From assembly GCA_947650745.1 (NCBI GenBank), contig CANSWM010000007.1, positions 1-43,312 of the forward strand: a stretch of 43,312 nucleotides of DNA, in the 5' to 3' direction. The stretch's first letter is position 1. Each line of letters begins with the position of its first letter. The DNA is from an uncultured Clostridium sp. GTDB lineage: Bacteria; Bacillota; Clostridia; TANB77; CAG-508. The position numbers were made by a program, and so were the translations under genes. Under the pieces are notes generated by a model. The model did not search any database. It was given only the letters and a program-made list of their open reading frames with translations, and was not told the origin of the DNA. Positions 10,858 through 22,136 of the stretch are shown piece by piece.

Positions 10858-10951
10858 CCATGATAGCAGTTTATTTTATAGATTTGCTCTTACACACGTT
10901 TTGGAGCATAAAAATAACACCCTATTGGGTGCTAATATTAAAATTCTCTAT

Positions 10952-11101
10952 TCAATTTTTAAGCCATTTGTTAATTTCCCCATTTTTTACCGCTTTTTCA
11001 AACTCTCTAGCCTCTTTTTTTTCTTCTTCGCTTAATTCTCTCTTTTTTTTCTCTTCACTTGGTAAGGGCACTTCATTTAGCCATCTTGGTTTTTTATTCA
11101 T
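10952..11101 (-). CDS. Small hypothetical phage protein
   Basis: MNKKPRWLNEVPLPSEEKKKRELSEEEKKEAREFEKAVKNGEINKWLKN*; start overlaps the upstream stop. Confidence 0.55.
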   Translation of the reverse strand: MNKKPRWLNEVPLPSEEKKKRELSEEEKKEAREFEKAVKNGEINKWLKN

Positions 11102-12597
11102 TCAAATCACTCCACAATATATGTATCACTCCATCTTTTTCAACAATGTTCTCTACAAGAAATTTACTATCTCTAGCGTATAATATTTCGCTTTCTTCAG
11201 AATTAAATTTTCTTAAATCTTTTCCCTTTTTTGATTTGACATATATTATAACATTAGCATTCTCATTATAATTAGTTTTATCAGAAAAAGATAAATACTC
11301 CTTAAATATTATTTCTTTCCCTATTTCATTACTTTTAATAAAGTTCTGTAGCTTTTTATTATCTTTTATGTCTAAAACCCTAATCATATTGCCTTCATAG
11401 TTTTGCATTTTAGCCAAAGCTATATCTAAATCTTTTACAATAGCACTTTCCAAATCATCCAGTTTTATATTATTTCTCAATTTGTCATTAATCTTATAAC
11501 TTTCTGAGCTAATATAACTATTTATCGCATATTGTTCTTCTTCTGATATTGTAACATTTTCTATCTGATTTTGCAAGTTCTCTATTTCATTTGAATATTT
11601 CACTACGTTTGACTCTAATATACTCCCTGTTACTAATCTTTCATACTGTTTTTGCTTTCTTCTTAGTTCTTGTATATATTCGTCATTTTTATTATGCTCG
11701 TTCTCTTGGATTTCCTCTGGTTCCTCATTAATACCTTCAAAATATGTACTTTGGCCATGTCTGCATCTGCTATGGTATAATCCCCCTGCTATTGCAGTAG
11801 ATAAAAGTGGATATTTACCATCCTTTGCCGTTCCCCCTGACCAAACATCATCAATATAAACTCTACCTTGCCAGTTTGAACATTTATCACAGCTTGTGTT
11901 ATGCTTAGAAACATAAACAAGAGAATTCCCTATCCTTTTTCTTAATTCTCCTTCTCCCATTAAATTTGCTCTTTTTGTAGCCGTTCTTACTGCCATATCC
12001 GCATAATCTGCAATGTTCACTTTTCTGCCGTCTTTGTATTCAATGCAATTAAAGCCCTTTACCAAAAAGTCTTTTGTTGCCATATCTATTGCTTGATTTA
12101 GTGTTTTAGCCCCAGAATTTGCCATTTGACTTGCTTTATATATCGTACTTCTATACACATCATTTGACATACGTAATGTAGCTATTTTAACATCTTTTAA
12201 GTTATTATCAACAGCATCCATTAAAGCTTTTACTTTTCTGTCGTTAATACCAAAAAAAGAACCCCCTAGGCTTGCATCGTCCTTATCAAGTATACCTGCC
12301 TTTATTGCTTCTTTGTTTACTTTCCTTGCGCCCTCTCTAAACTGCTTCTTTATTGCTTTATGATTATATCTGTTAATATCTTGTTGATAATTTCCAAATA
12401 TCTCTTTGTTTTCTTCCTTAAACCTACGTATTTGCTTTAATTTTAAGACTTGCCATTGTGGCCATTTAAAGTTTTTTAAGTCCTCGTCTGCCTTATGACT
12501 TCCGTAAAGTTCTTTTCATTGAAGCAATTAAGTCAAGTTCTATTTGCTCATATATCTTTTTTATGTCATAATCTGAGTTAATAGGATTTGTGTTCAT
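11094..12597 (-). CDS. Minor head protein (Mu F-like) with C-terminal ADP-ribosyltransferase-like domain; +1 shift at CGG (12502-12504)
   Basis: MNTNPINSDYDIKKIYEQIELDLIASMKRTL-C-GGA-SHKADEDLKNFKWPQWQVLKLKQIRRFKEENKEIFGNYQQDINRYNHK... into ORF 11094..12221. Length 1504 = 3n+1. Confidence 0.9.
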
Positions 12598-12603
12598 ACG
12601 TTA

Positions 12604-14077
12604 TCACCCATTGTACAAGATAGACGGTTCTTGCTTTTCAATTATCCCCGCTTCTTCTTTGAGTCTTTTTACTTCTTCTTCTTTTTCCTCTTTTGATAAG
12701 CTATCTCCGATATAATTCCTCGACGCTACGCTCTATGCTCATTACTGCTTGTCCTGGTCTTGCTTTCGACACTGTCTCTACTACCGCCTCAAAGGATGGT
12801 GAACTGTATTCTCCAAAATCTGCTGTTGCTTCGTATTGCCCTGCTTCTCTTCCTTGCGCTTTGTCATATGCTTTTAAACACATGACAGCAACTGAAGGTA
12901 ATACTTTTTCTAATACTCTTATTACTTTATTTCTTGTATATTGCGTTACTTTCTCTTTTTCCCTTTGCGCATCTGCATTATCTAATTTCTTTGTATCTAT
13001 TCCAAGTGTACTCGGGCTTATTAATCCTTGCAGACACAAATCTAATGCTGTTATATACCCTTGTAGCATTTTTTCGTAGTCAAAATCTCCTGACTCTCTT
13101 ATTATCTGACCTGCTTTATCTTCAGCATTTGTATTTCCAATTTGTACAAATCTTTTATCCCATGTACTCGGCTTTAGCAGATTTCCACTATCGTCACATG
13201 GCAATAGCTCTTCGGGTATATATGTCTGCGTTTTGTTATCTCTTAAAGCTTCTATCCACTGCGACCAAACTTCATCAAAGCTATCAAAGTCATCTATCTT
13301 TTTATCTAATATTGACTGCCCTCTTCCTTTAAATTTCTTTGATTTATTAATCATAAATTGGGTAGCCATCATAAATCCATTATCATGAACTTCTTCAAGG
13401 TTCTTAGTCTCTTTAAGAATTTTATAATCCTTAAGCGGCTTGTTATTCCCTTCTTCATATAGTTCATACCTTATACCGTCTTTACTGTAAAACTCTTTAA
13501 ACAAATATTTCTTTTTCCCGTCATTATAATAGTTTTTGAATATAATCGTTATCAGTCTTCCATTTTGATATTCATATTCAACATTCGCTCCAGAATAGAA
13601 AACTAATATTGGATACTTACTAATACTTGTATTATAATTTACTTTAAATGCTCCGTCATGTTCTATAAACACATCAATTACTGCTTGCTTTACTAAATCT
13701 TTAAAGTCGTTATCTTTTGCAATTTCTACCCAATTTTCTTGTGCTTCTACATTATTCTTAATCTCTATATCGTTTAAAGCATCAATTATGATATCAGCTA
13801 GCACATCTATAATTATTCCGGGAAGCCCTGTGTGTATTTTTCTAAAATCTATCCCATCTGTTCCTATAGCAGCCCAAAATCTTGCATTACCCATTTGGTC
13901 GTCAACTTGTGTATAGTACTGATGTAGTTCCGATGCATCCCCTCGATACCATAATTGATTTCTAAAGCAAGTCCCTTCGAAGGTATTAATTTCTTGAATT
14001 ACTAAACTTTCGCCAATGCTTGGTTGTATCTCTAACCAATTCTGAACCATTTTCTTTATTCTACCTCCTAGTCCCAT
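12604..14077 (-). CDS. Portal protein; +1 shift at CGG (12707-12709)
   Basis: ...SIERSVEELY-C-GGA-DSLSKEEKEEEVKRLKEEAGIIEKQEPSILYNG*. Length 1474 = 3n+1. Confidence 0.92.
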
Positions 14078-14098
14078 TCATTACCTCCATTTTTTAGA

Positions 14099-15501
14099 TT
14101 ATGCCGCTACATCATCTGCATCTTTTATAATAGCTTTTATTATTTCCCAGTTTCCAATTTCTTTTTTGTATGGGAGCCATGCATATTGTCCACCTTGTAT
14201 AACGTGGTCATTTGCATCTTCTAACTCTCCGTTTTCATTGTAACCGTATACATTCATCTCATCTATATAATCCTGGCATTCATCGACTATGTAAAAATCT
14301 TCTGTGTGTAACCATGACTGTTGTAATTGAACTCTAGTAATGTTCTTTGTTTTTTTCCATGAGCCTACGAACTCATAAACTAGATTATTAATTCTTTTTG
14401 ATTTTTGTGCTTCTGCAATAGTAGCAGCATCAGCACTGTCTATAAATACAGTTCTTGCAAATCCCCATTCTTCTTTACATTCCTCTAAGAACATTATCAA
14501 ACGCGGAACAACGTCAGACGGTGCAAAAGGTACTGTTCTATCTTTATTGTTGCTTGAAAATGTTTTTAGTATAACACATTTTTTATCAACTGTTATACCG
14601 TATCAGCACAAAGGTTAATTTGTCATGCGTTTTTTTAGAATATGAAGTATCTACTCCCACACTAAATCTCTTAAACTTAAGTTTTTTAGCTTCTTCTTTT
14701 GTTATAATATTCTTATTTGTGTAATTAAAAGCAAGACCCGTAGCCTTGCCTCTTAATCCTAATATTTTGTTTTTATATATCTTTGTTCCAGGTGATAATG
14801 CATTTATCTTGTCTTGCTTGTCTTCTTCAGATAATCCTAAATTATCATCAAACGTAAAATACCAATGTACCCAATTTTCTATTTCAGGTTCATTTAGCTG
14901 TTTAATTAGCTCCGTTGGATAACATTCTTTGTATTTTTTCAAAGGTCTGCTTCTGTTTAGATACTCTTTATAAACTGCTAAATTAGGGTCATCTGGATTA
15001 GAAGATGTAAGTTCGTATTCGCATCTGTGCGCAGATTCTCTTATAAACTCCATGTCTCCTATATTAATTTCGTCTATGTACAGACACCCCAGTTGACCTC
15101 CTAACGCTTTTTTCCAACGGCTTTTATCTTTGTATCCACACACGTATATTACTTTTAAGCCATTTGGCGTTATATACTTAATGTGTGCTAATTTGATATT
15201 TGCGTCACCTGCACCTTTATAATCTACAAAAGGTCCAAATACATCTAAAATACCACGCTCTGGATTTATTACGTTCTTTTCTGCTGTTCCGAATATCTTC
15301 TGCAGCTATCATGTGAAATTTCCTTTTGCTTTCTGCTACTTTAAGCATAAACTTTATAGCACCTATTGTTGTTTTCCCCGCTGCTGTTGTCCCTTCCATG
15401 AATTCTTTTTTAGCTTTGCAATTTAAAAAGTCTAAATACTTTTGTGACAAAGGTAATATCTGTGCTACTGAATTAACTGTTTGTTCCATTTGCATCACCA
15501 T
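14099..15501 (-). CDS. Terminase large subunit; +1 shifts at CGG 15289-15291 and 14598-14600
   Basis: Three ORFs merge: ...HMIAAEDI-C-GGA-TAEKNVINPERGILDVFGPFVDYKGAGDANIKLAHIKYITPNGLKVIYVCGYKDKSRWKK... and ...LTFVLI-C-GGT-ITVDKKCVILKTFSSNNKDRTVPFAPSDVVPRLIMFLEECKEEW. Walker A GTTAAGKT. Length 1403 = 3n+2. Confidence 0.94.
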
Positions 15502-15965
15502 TAAGTTGACTAAGTATTGACGCTAGTAAATCCGTATTTGTATTCAATGTATTATTGGTTTTGTCTATGTATATTCCTAATGTTTTGCCTAATAACTCTA
15601 ATGCTTTGTTAGCCCCTATGCTATCAAAAGTATATTCTCCGTGTTGGTTCATATTTCCCTGTCATTTTATTGTATTCCATAACGGGCTTATGTTGTAAAC
15701 ATCGTTCTACAACCTCTTTTAAGTTCATAACACAATATTCTTGGGTGACTTGCGTTTTCTCTTGGATTTCTGCTTGCCTTTTTAGTATATATTCATGCAC
15801 ATACATCTTCTTGAGCATTTTACAACCATTCACTTTTGCTGTGTCCTCACTAGCTTTAGGGTATGTATCTCGGTATGCTTTTGTTGCATTGCAGCCATTT
15901 GCTAGATAATAATCAGCAAATTTTTGTTGATTTACTGTTAAATTATTTTCATTTCGTACAGCCAA
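15473..15965 (-). CDS. Terminase small subunit; +1 shift at CGG (15639-15641)
   Basis: MAVRNENNLTVNQQKFADYYLANGCNATKAYRDTYPKASEDTAKVNGCKML...KYEPT-C-GGA-EYTFDSIGANKALELLGKTLGIYIDKTNNTLNTNTDLLASILSQLNGDANGTNS*. Length 493 = 3n+1. Confidence 0.9.
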
Positions 15966-15995
15966 TTATTATCACTCTCCTTTTTACTTCTTAAC

Positions 15996-16037
15996 AAAAA
16001 AGAACCTTTCCCCATACAAGGGAATAAGTTCTTTTTT
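15996..16037 (-). terminator. Hairpin with A/T tracts upstream of terS
   Basis: AAAAAAGAAC...GTTCTTTTTT inverted repeat. Confidence 0.5.
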
Positions 16038-16143
16038 GAAGTTTTTTATATTAAGAGCTTCTTAGGTAAATTTCAATATCTTACTTTTAACCTTACTAAC
16101 ATTATAACATTTAAAAACCGGACAAAACGGACAAATTAAAAAT

Positions 16144-16567
16144 TTATTCGATTTTTTCTAATAACCTATTTACTTTTTTCCTTGCTTTGTCCTCTGACTC
16201 ATACTCCATCAAGTGCATAATCTTTATCCAACTAAAGTCGTCGTGATATCTGTATCTTAATATACGCCTCAATTCACTGTCTTCTATCGTTTGTATAAAC
16301 TCTTCGACTTCGATTCTTAGATTATCTAATAACGCTTGAAAAGCTTTTAACTTTATTTCGTATTTGTCTAATAACTGATATTTTTTTATATTTATTCCTG
16401 TTATTCCGCACTTGATGCTTAGCATATGGAAAACCTTTGCTACTTTGTACTGTGTCCGACACAATATTACTTCGTTTTTCTATTCGTTTTATTCTATTTT
16501 CTAAGTCTTCTATCTCTTTTTGTACACTTTGATATTGTTCAAGTTTTTGTTTTATCAAACTTATCAA
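16144..16567 (-). CDS. Late-gene transcriptional regulator-like phage protein (RinA/ArpU/DUF1492 style); +1 shift at CGG (16406-16408)
   Basis: ...GFPYAKHQV-C-GGA-ITGINIKKYQLLDKYEIKLKAFQALLDNLRIEVEEFIQTIEDSELRRILRYRYHDDFSWIKIMHLMEYESEDKARKKVNRLLEKIE*. Length 424 = 3n+1. Confidence 0.8.
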
Positions 16568-16570
16568 CCT

Positions 16571-16738
16571 CTAAAGATTAAACATCCATACCATACCTAC
16601 TATGCATAGCACTATCTCGATTATGTATAATATTTCTGTTTTTAAATCTCTTTTCTCCTTAGTACCCCCAAGTTCTGCTATTCTCTCAAGCATGAAGAAG
16701 CCTAAAAAGAAGATAACCACTGTCTTGATTAACCACAT
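16571..16738 (-). CDS. Small membrane protein
   Basis: MWLIKTVVIFFLGFFMLERIAELGGTKEKRDLKTEILYIIEIVLCIVGMVWMFNL*. Confidence 0.5.
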   Translation of the reverse strand: MWLIKTVVIFFLGFFMLERIAELGGTKEKRDLKTEILYIIEIVLCIVGMVWMFNL

Positions 16739-16739
16739 A

Positions 16740-17072
16740 CTATTTTCCCACCTCCCTCAAAGATATTTCTAAACTAAATCTAAATTCTATGCTACCATCG
16801 TTTTTATTTTTGAGTGCTTGATTTTTTGTTTTCAGTTCTACCCTTTTTCCTTCGTTGTGTAACTTTTTTATAATTCTTCTCATACCAAATTTTGTCTTTT
16901 CTACCTCGTACCCCTGCTTTTCTAAAAATTTACATACCTGTTCATCAATATACTTTGAATATTTAGCTGACATCTCACGTATTCCTTGTGCTACCAATGT
17001 TATGTGTTCTGTTTCCTCAATACTATTTTTATTATCTTCCATTTTATCTCTCCTTTCCCTTCGCACACGCAA
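16740..17072 (-). CDS. Hypothetical phage protein
   Basis: 110 aa ORF in the phage operon; a likely internal start is MEDNKNSIEETEHI. Confidence 0.6.
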   Translation of the reverse strand: MRVRRERRDKMEDNKNSIEETEHITLVAQGIREMSAKYSKYIDEQVCKFLEKQGYEVEKTKFGMRRIIKKLHNEGKRVELKTKNQALKNKNDGSIEFRFSLEISLREVGK

Positions 17073-17217
17073 GGTTGTTAGTTTTTCTTAGCTCTTGAAG
17101 TCTTTCATATTCTTCGCAGTTTGCTATAAACTCAGTATCACTATAGCATTCTCTATATATTTCTTGTTTAGTAAAATGACTTCTGCAGTCTCTGCAATTT
17201 TTACTAATGCATATCAT
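17044..17217 (-). CDS. Small Cys-rich hypothetical protein
   Basis: MICISKNCRDCRSHFTKQEIYRECYSDTEFIANCEEYERLQELRKTNNLACAKGKER*. Confidence 0.5.
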   Translation of the reverse strand: MICISKNCRDCRSHFTKQEIYRECYSDTEFIANCEEYERLQELRKTNNLACAKGKER

Positions 17218-17231
17218 TACTTTCGTCCTCC

Positions 17232-17453
17232 TTAAAAATCATTATCAAATCTTAAATAATTTTCGATAAATTTCTCTAATTTTTCAGTCATAAGTCCTTG
17301 TCTTTCCAATTCTCTTTTGAAATTTCTCGAATTAAGAATTGCATCGTTTTCATCTATATCGTCTAGTTTTATGTATATTCTGTTTAATCTTTCTTTTAAA
17401 TCTCCATCTGTCTCTTCTAAAATTTCTAATAATTCTTGGATTATCCCTGTCAT
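17232..17453 (-). CDS. Hypothetical phage protein
   Basis: 73 aa ORF, overlaps the end of the helicase. Confidence 0.5.
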   Translation of the reverse strand: MTGIIQELLEILEETDGDLKERLNRIYIKLDDIDENDAILNSRNFKRELERQGLMTEKLEKFIENYLRFDNDF

Positions 17454-18850
17454 CCGTTTGCCTCCTTTACTCGTTTAATTCTTGCCTTCAAACTCTCAAG
17501 TAATGCCTCTTGATTTGCATCTTTTCCGTTCTAAGGCATCTAATGCATCAACATCTCTGCCTCCTTCTATTGCAAGGTTATGTATGAAAACCGTGTTTTT
17601 TTGTCCTTGTCTATGTAGCCTTTTAATCGCTTGTAAATATAGTTCTAAACTAAAAGTTAATCCAAACCACACTATATGATTTCCACCGGTCTTGTAAATT
17701 TAATCCATATGCTATACTCGCAGGATGTGCTAAAAGTATATCTAATTCTCCGTTATTCCACATGTCTTTATCTGCGCTATCTTTGTATACAGTGTGCTTT
17801 AGTTTTAATTTATCTAGTTCTTTTTGAATACGGACTAAATCGTGTTGAAAATTATAAAACACTAAAAGAGGTTGTCCGCTGTGCTTCTTCAATTAATTCT
17901 AAAAGTGCTTCAATTTTGCAGTTATGTATTTCTACAAATTCTTTACTGTCATTTTTATACACTGCCCCATTGCAAAATTGCAATAGCTTGTTTGATAATG
18001 CCGCTGCTGCTGTTACATCGATTTGTTCTTCGTCTATTTGCAAAAACATTTCTTTTTCAAACTGTTCATATGCCTTTTGTGCTTTGTTGTCTAATTTTAT
18101 AAATCTATTATCTGTTACTAGCTCCGGTAATTGTAAATAATCTTTAGCTTGTAGGCTTATACATATGTCAGAAATTCTGTTTTTAATCACTTCCACTGCT
18201 TTATCTTTTGCTTTGTATGAAAATATTCTTTCAGCATTTCGTTTATCTGGTTCAAAATAATTTTCACGATAGTGCGATATGTATTTTCCTAGCCTTTCAC
18301 CTTGGTCTAATAAATATATCTGTGCCCACAAATCTATATACCCATTTGGTGCCGGAGTTCCGTGTCAACCCGTATTATCTTTTTTATCAATGGCCTTATT
18401 CTTTTTAGGGCCTTAAATCTTTTTGAGTTATGGTTTTTAAAACTCGAAAGTTCATCTATTATTACTGTGTCAAATGGCCAGTCATTCTGATAATAATCTA
18501 CAAGCCACTCTACATTTTCACGGTTTATAACATAAATGTCAGCTCTTGTATTTAAGGCATTTATTCTCTTTTTTAATGGTCCTAAAACAGGGATTATTTT
18601 TAAAAGCCTTAAGTGCTCCCATTTTTCTTGTTCTCTACTCCATGTATCTTCTGCTACTTTTTTCGGTGCTATTACTAATACTTTATTTACCGAAAATCTA
18701 TTATACTTTAGGTCATTTATTGCTGTTAATGTTATTACAGTTTTGCCGTTTTGCTAACCGCAAACCCATGTCTAGAAATAACCCAAGTTTGTCGTCTGTA
18801 ATGCACCTTGAAATGCAATATTTTTGGTATTCATGTGGTTTGAAAATCAT
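17450..18850 (-). CDS. SNF2/DEAD-type phage helicase reconstructed across several CGG +1 sites
   Basis: MIFKPHEYQKYCISRCITDDKLGLFLDMGL...GKTVITLTAINDL...; RFKALKRIRPLIKKII-C-GGG-LT-C-GGA-TPAPNGYIDLWAQIYLLDQGERLGKYISHYRENYF...; EEAQ-C-GGA-QPLLVFYNFQHD; NLQD-C-GGT-GNHIVWFGLTFSLELYLQAIKRLHRQGQKNTVFIHNLAIEGGRDVDALDALE-C-GGA-KDANQEALLESLKARIKRVKEANG*. Sites: 18370-72, 18360-62, 17876-78, 17686-88, 17526-28 plus an anomaly at 18746-18760. Length 1401 = 3n, consistent with six net shifts. Confidence 0.9.
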
Positions 18851-19191
18851 TTTACATCACTTCCTATCTTTTTTATAAATTTCTCTATACCCTCTAAGCT
18901 ATCTATTACATACACTTCAAAGCCTAATCCTCGTATAAATGCTATTTGTCTATCCTGAACTATGCTTGTTTTGCCTCCGTGGTCTTTTAAGTTCTATAAA
19001 GTATGACTTGCCTCCGAGGCATTAAAACAATTCTGTCCATCACACCTGCATTACCGAGGACTTACCCATTTGTATGCCCTTCCACCAAGTTCTTTTATCT
19101 TATTTACCAATTTTCTCTCTAAGTCTTTTTCCAGAAGTCGCATTTTAAATTTTCTCCTTTCAAACTTTTGCTCTATGTATTTTTCGGTCAT
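18847..19191 (-). CDS. VRR-NUC nuclease reconstructed across three CGG +1 sites
   Basis: MTEKYIEQKFERRKFKMRLLEKDLERKLVNKIKELGGRAYKWVSP-C-GGT-NAGVMDRIVLMP-C-GGA-GKSYFIELKRP-C-GGA-GKTSIVQDRQIAFIRGLGFEVYVIDSLEGIEKFIKKIGSDVK*. Sites 19054-56, 19014-16, 18977-79. Length 345 = 3n. Confidence 0.92.
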
Positions 19192-19202
19192 ATGCTTACT
19201 CC

Positions 19203-19445
19203 TTACCACTCGACTTCGTATTTTTCTTCAAATCTTTTTCTTGTTATTGTATAAATACTGAATTCTTGCGTTTTTTCTTCTCTAATCCCTATAATAGCTT
19301 CATTTTCAAATTCCTCAATTCTAATTTCAAAAATTTGCTTTTCTGTAACAATATCGTCTTCATTCAATAATCTGATTAATTTTTCAACTTTTGACAGTTT
19401 TTTATTCTTCATATTACATCGCCCACCCCTTTTCTTTTTTGTCAC
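19203..19445 (-). CDS. Hypothetical phage protein
   Basis: 80 aa ORF; likely start at MKNKKLSKVEKLIRLL. Confidence 0.5.
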   Translation of the reverse strand: MTKKKRGGRCNMKNKKLSKVEKLIRLLNEDDIVTEKQIFEIRIEEFENEAIIGIREEKTQEFSIYTITRKRFEEKYEVEW

Positions 19446-19690
19446 TATACATGCGTTATATAATATATTAAATTTGAGATATTAGGCATATGAATACACG
19501 CCTAATTTCTCTATTTTCTCTAATTTAATAATTTATATATATATTATTCCAACTTTTCCAACCTGTATTTAAGTCCTTCGCCTTACTGGACTTCACAGGT
19601 TGGAAGTACCTCGTATGTTGTCCAACTTGTCTCACTCTTGGTTGGAGAGGGTTGGAACCGGTTGGAGTACTTTTTTTGGAGTTTCCAACT

Positions 19691-22135
19691 TTACTCCAAC
19701 CAAGGTTTTTCCTTAAGAAATCCGCTTGTTTGTCCATAACTTTTTCCAAATTTTATATTTGATTTATAAGAGTATTCCAACCTCTTTCTCAAAATATCTA
19801 TAACCCTCTTCCTATCTATACTTGTCTGTCTTTTTGGTTCTATTCCAAGACATACTGTTAAAATTTCACTTGTACAAATTCTATCACGCTCAATTAAGTT
19901 AATATCATCCTCGTTGTTAAATATCCAGTAGTTTTTTTGTGCTTCTATTGACCTATCAAACCAGTCTTTTGATATTGGTCTTTGTATATATTCTTGTATA
20001 ACATTTTCCCAAGGGTCTATGATTAGTCTTGAAGCTTGTTCTTTTTCTGCTTCCTTCAATACATCACCAGTTAAGTAAAGTGGCTCGCCTGCTCTAAACA
20101 AATATACCGCTTCGGCCCAAATTTGGTCTCTCTCAGCTTCTAGTTGTTTAAATATGTCTTTTGCTGTCTTATTCTTTCCGTACTTCTACGGGCCAATATC
20201 TTCTGTTTCCGTGTACTATCTCTTAAGAATTCGTCATCATTGGTTGTTCCAAAAAATACGCAATGCCTAGAGTGCTCTTCTTCTCTACGCTCGTAAGGTG
20301 CTCTATACTTATCTGTTTTTTGACCCAAAAATTGCTTTAATCTATTACTATCTGCTTTATTAAAGCCTTGCAATTCAGGCACTTCAACAATAATGCAATT
20401 CTGTAAGAGCAATAAAGTATCCTTGCTGTTAAAGTCTACAATGTTATCCGTAAACCAGTCCCCGGCGAGTTTACTAAGTAGTGTACTTTTTCCTATTCCT
20501 TGAGGACCGTGTAAGAATTACCATATTGTCGAATTTGATGGGTAATTCTGTTATAGCTCTTGCTACTACTGCGGTAAAAGCTTTTCTTGTAACTTGTCTT
20601 ACATACTCTGTATTTTCCGCTCCTAGATAATCTATAACTAGATTATCTAACCTTGGCACTCCGTCCCACTTAAGAAACTCAAAGTAATCTCTAGCAACAT
20701 TTACGGAGCGTCTATTTTTTAAAATTGCAAGTGCATCGTTTATCACAGAAGCACCTTTAAACCCTTCATAATATTTTTCAAAATGCCCTCTTAGTTCTGC
20801 ATCGTCACTATCGGACCAAAGTCTTGGATAGTGCTCATCTTTTCTGCTCCATGGCAATGAGCTTTGTATTAAGAATCTATTTGAAAATCGGTCATATACA
20901 ATTTTGTTTTTAAATTCTTCTGCATTTTCTAGAATAAGTAAAGCATTGTTAATTGTTCTATCTATTAATCCTGTACTTTTTGACCTTGCTATTTGCATTC
21001 TCCATTCAACATTTTGACTAGCTATTTCTGGCCCTTCAGGTGTATCAAGGCTTACAGAAAACTCGGATTTTGCAATTTCTAATTGTTTCTTTTCAAACTC
21101 AGCTCTAACCACTTTATCTGACATAGCGATTTGACACATTTCTACATAGCTTGGAAGCCTGTTTGTTGGCGTTCCTTCCTTTGCTTCCTCATCTAAATGT
21201 CCGAATTTATGAATTCTAACTAAATCAAATGAATTGCAGAGCATTCTACTTGCAGGGTCTGTTGCATGAAAACTGTATAACCATTTACCATTACCATATA
21301 CAGTTGCACCATTCGCCACAGAACCATTTACATATGTATATTTATCGTCACTATCTCCTTGGGCATAGATATCTTTTAGGAATAAATTTATAGTACTGTG
21401 AATATCATATACTCTACAAAACGCTCCAACGATGTTGTCTTTTTCAAAGGGGTCTTTTTGTCTATTAATTTCTTGTTTTAGTATGTCTGGTTCATTCAAA
21501 ATTTTAGGCCATTCATTAGAATCTTTCCAATTTTTATACATTCTTAAAATTCCGGTTAGCAGATGCAAAAGGCTTATCTTCATATTTAAATACAAATGTA
21601 CTATCTCTGCTACAGCTTGGCCAGTACATAAGCCTAGATGTTTCAAATGTTGAAGGGTCCATAATTTCTAAATTTATAAAACTTGCAATTTTTCTTGCAA
21701 TAGGCTCATATTCTTCTGCTGTAACTGTTCTATCTAAAGGTATAATAATTCTTAACCTTGGTTTTGCTTCACAATGTTTTCTTGTAGAATATACTGCAAA
21801 CCCACAACCTAGCCCATCTACTAATTTTAATATTTTCTGGGTTTCTCCAGGACTAATATTATCAGCATCTAATGTTACTAAGCATCTGTTAATTATATTT
21901 TCAGCTTTACGTCTGTTATCTCTTAGTTGCCCTGCAACAAATCCGACCGAACATCTTTAAGTTCGTCTTGCTGTGATTTTTTTAGTTTAATAAATTGCTC
22001 GTATGTTTCGTTTGTTCGGGCAGGAGTACTTATTTTAGTTATAAACTCAGACCATAGCAATTCTTGAGATACCCAATTCACGGATTTTCTATTATTTGCT
22101 ACCGATATTTTCAATTTCTTATCATTTTGCATCAT
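19691..22135 (-). CDS. VirE/D5-like primase-helicase reconstructed across six CGG +1 sites
   Basis: ...DELKDV-C-GGT-C-GGA-FVAGQLRDNRRKAENIINRCLVTLDADNISPGETQ...YEDKPFASAN-C-GGA-ILRMYKNWKDSNEW...MVILT-C-GGT-PQGIGKSTLLSKLAGDWFTDNIVDFNSKDTLLLLQNCIIVEVPELQGF...FLRDST-C-GGA-NRRYWPVEV-C-GGA-KNKTAKDIFKQLEAERDQIWAEAVYLFRAGEPLYL. Sites 21947-49, 21943-45, 21552-54, 20507-09, 20209-11, 20178-80. Length 2445 = 3n. Confidence 0.93.
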
Positions 22136-22136
22136 A

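Noticed and set aside
19525-19749. ORF 'MEKVMDKQADFLRKNLGWSKVG...' as a gene or as the C-terminal extension of the primase
   Set aside because: No in-frame CGG links it to the primase; the primase ends plausibly at ...KEKPWLE*. Coding status unclear.
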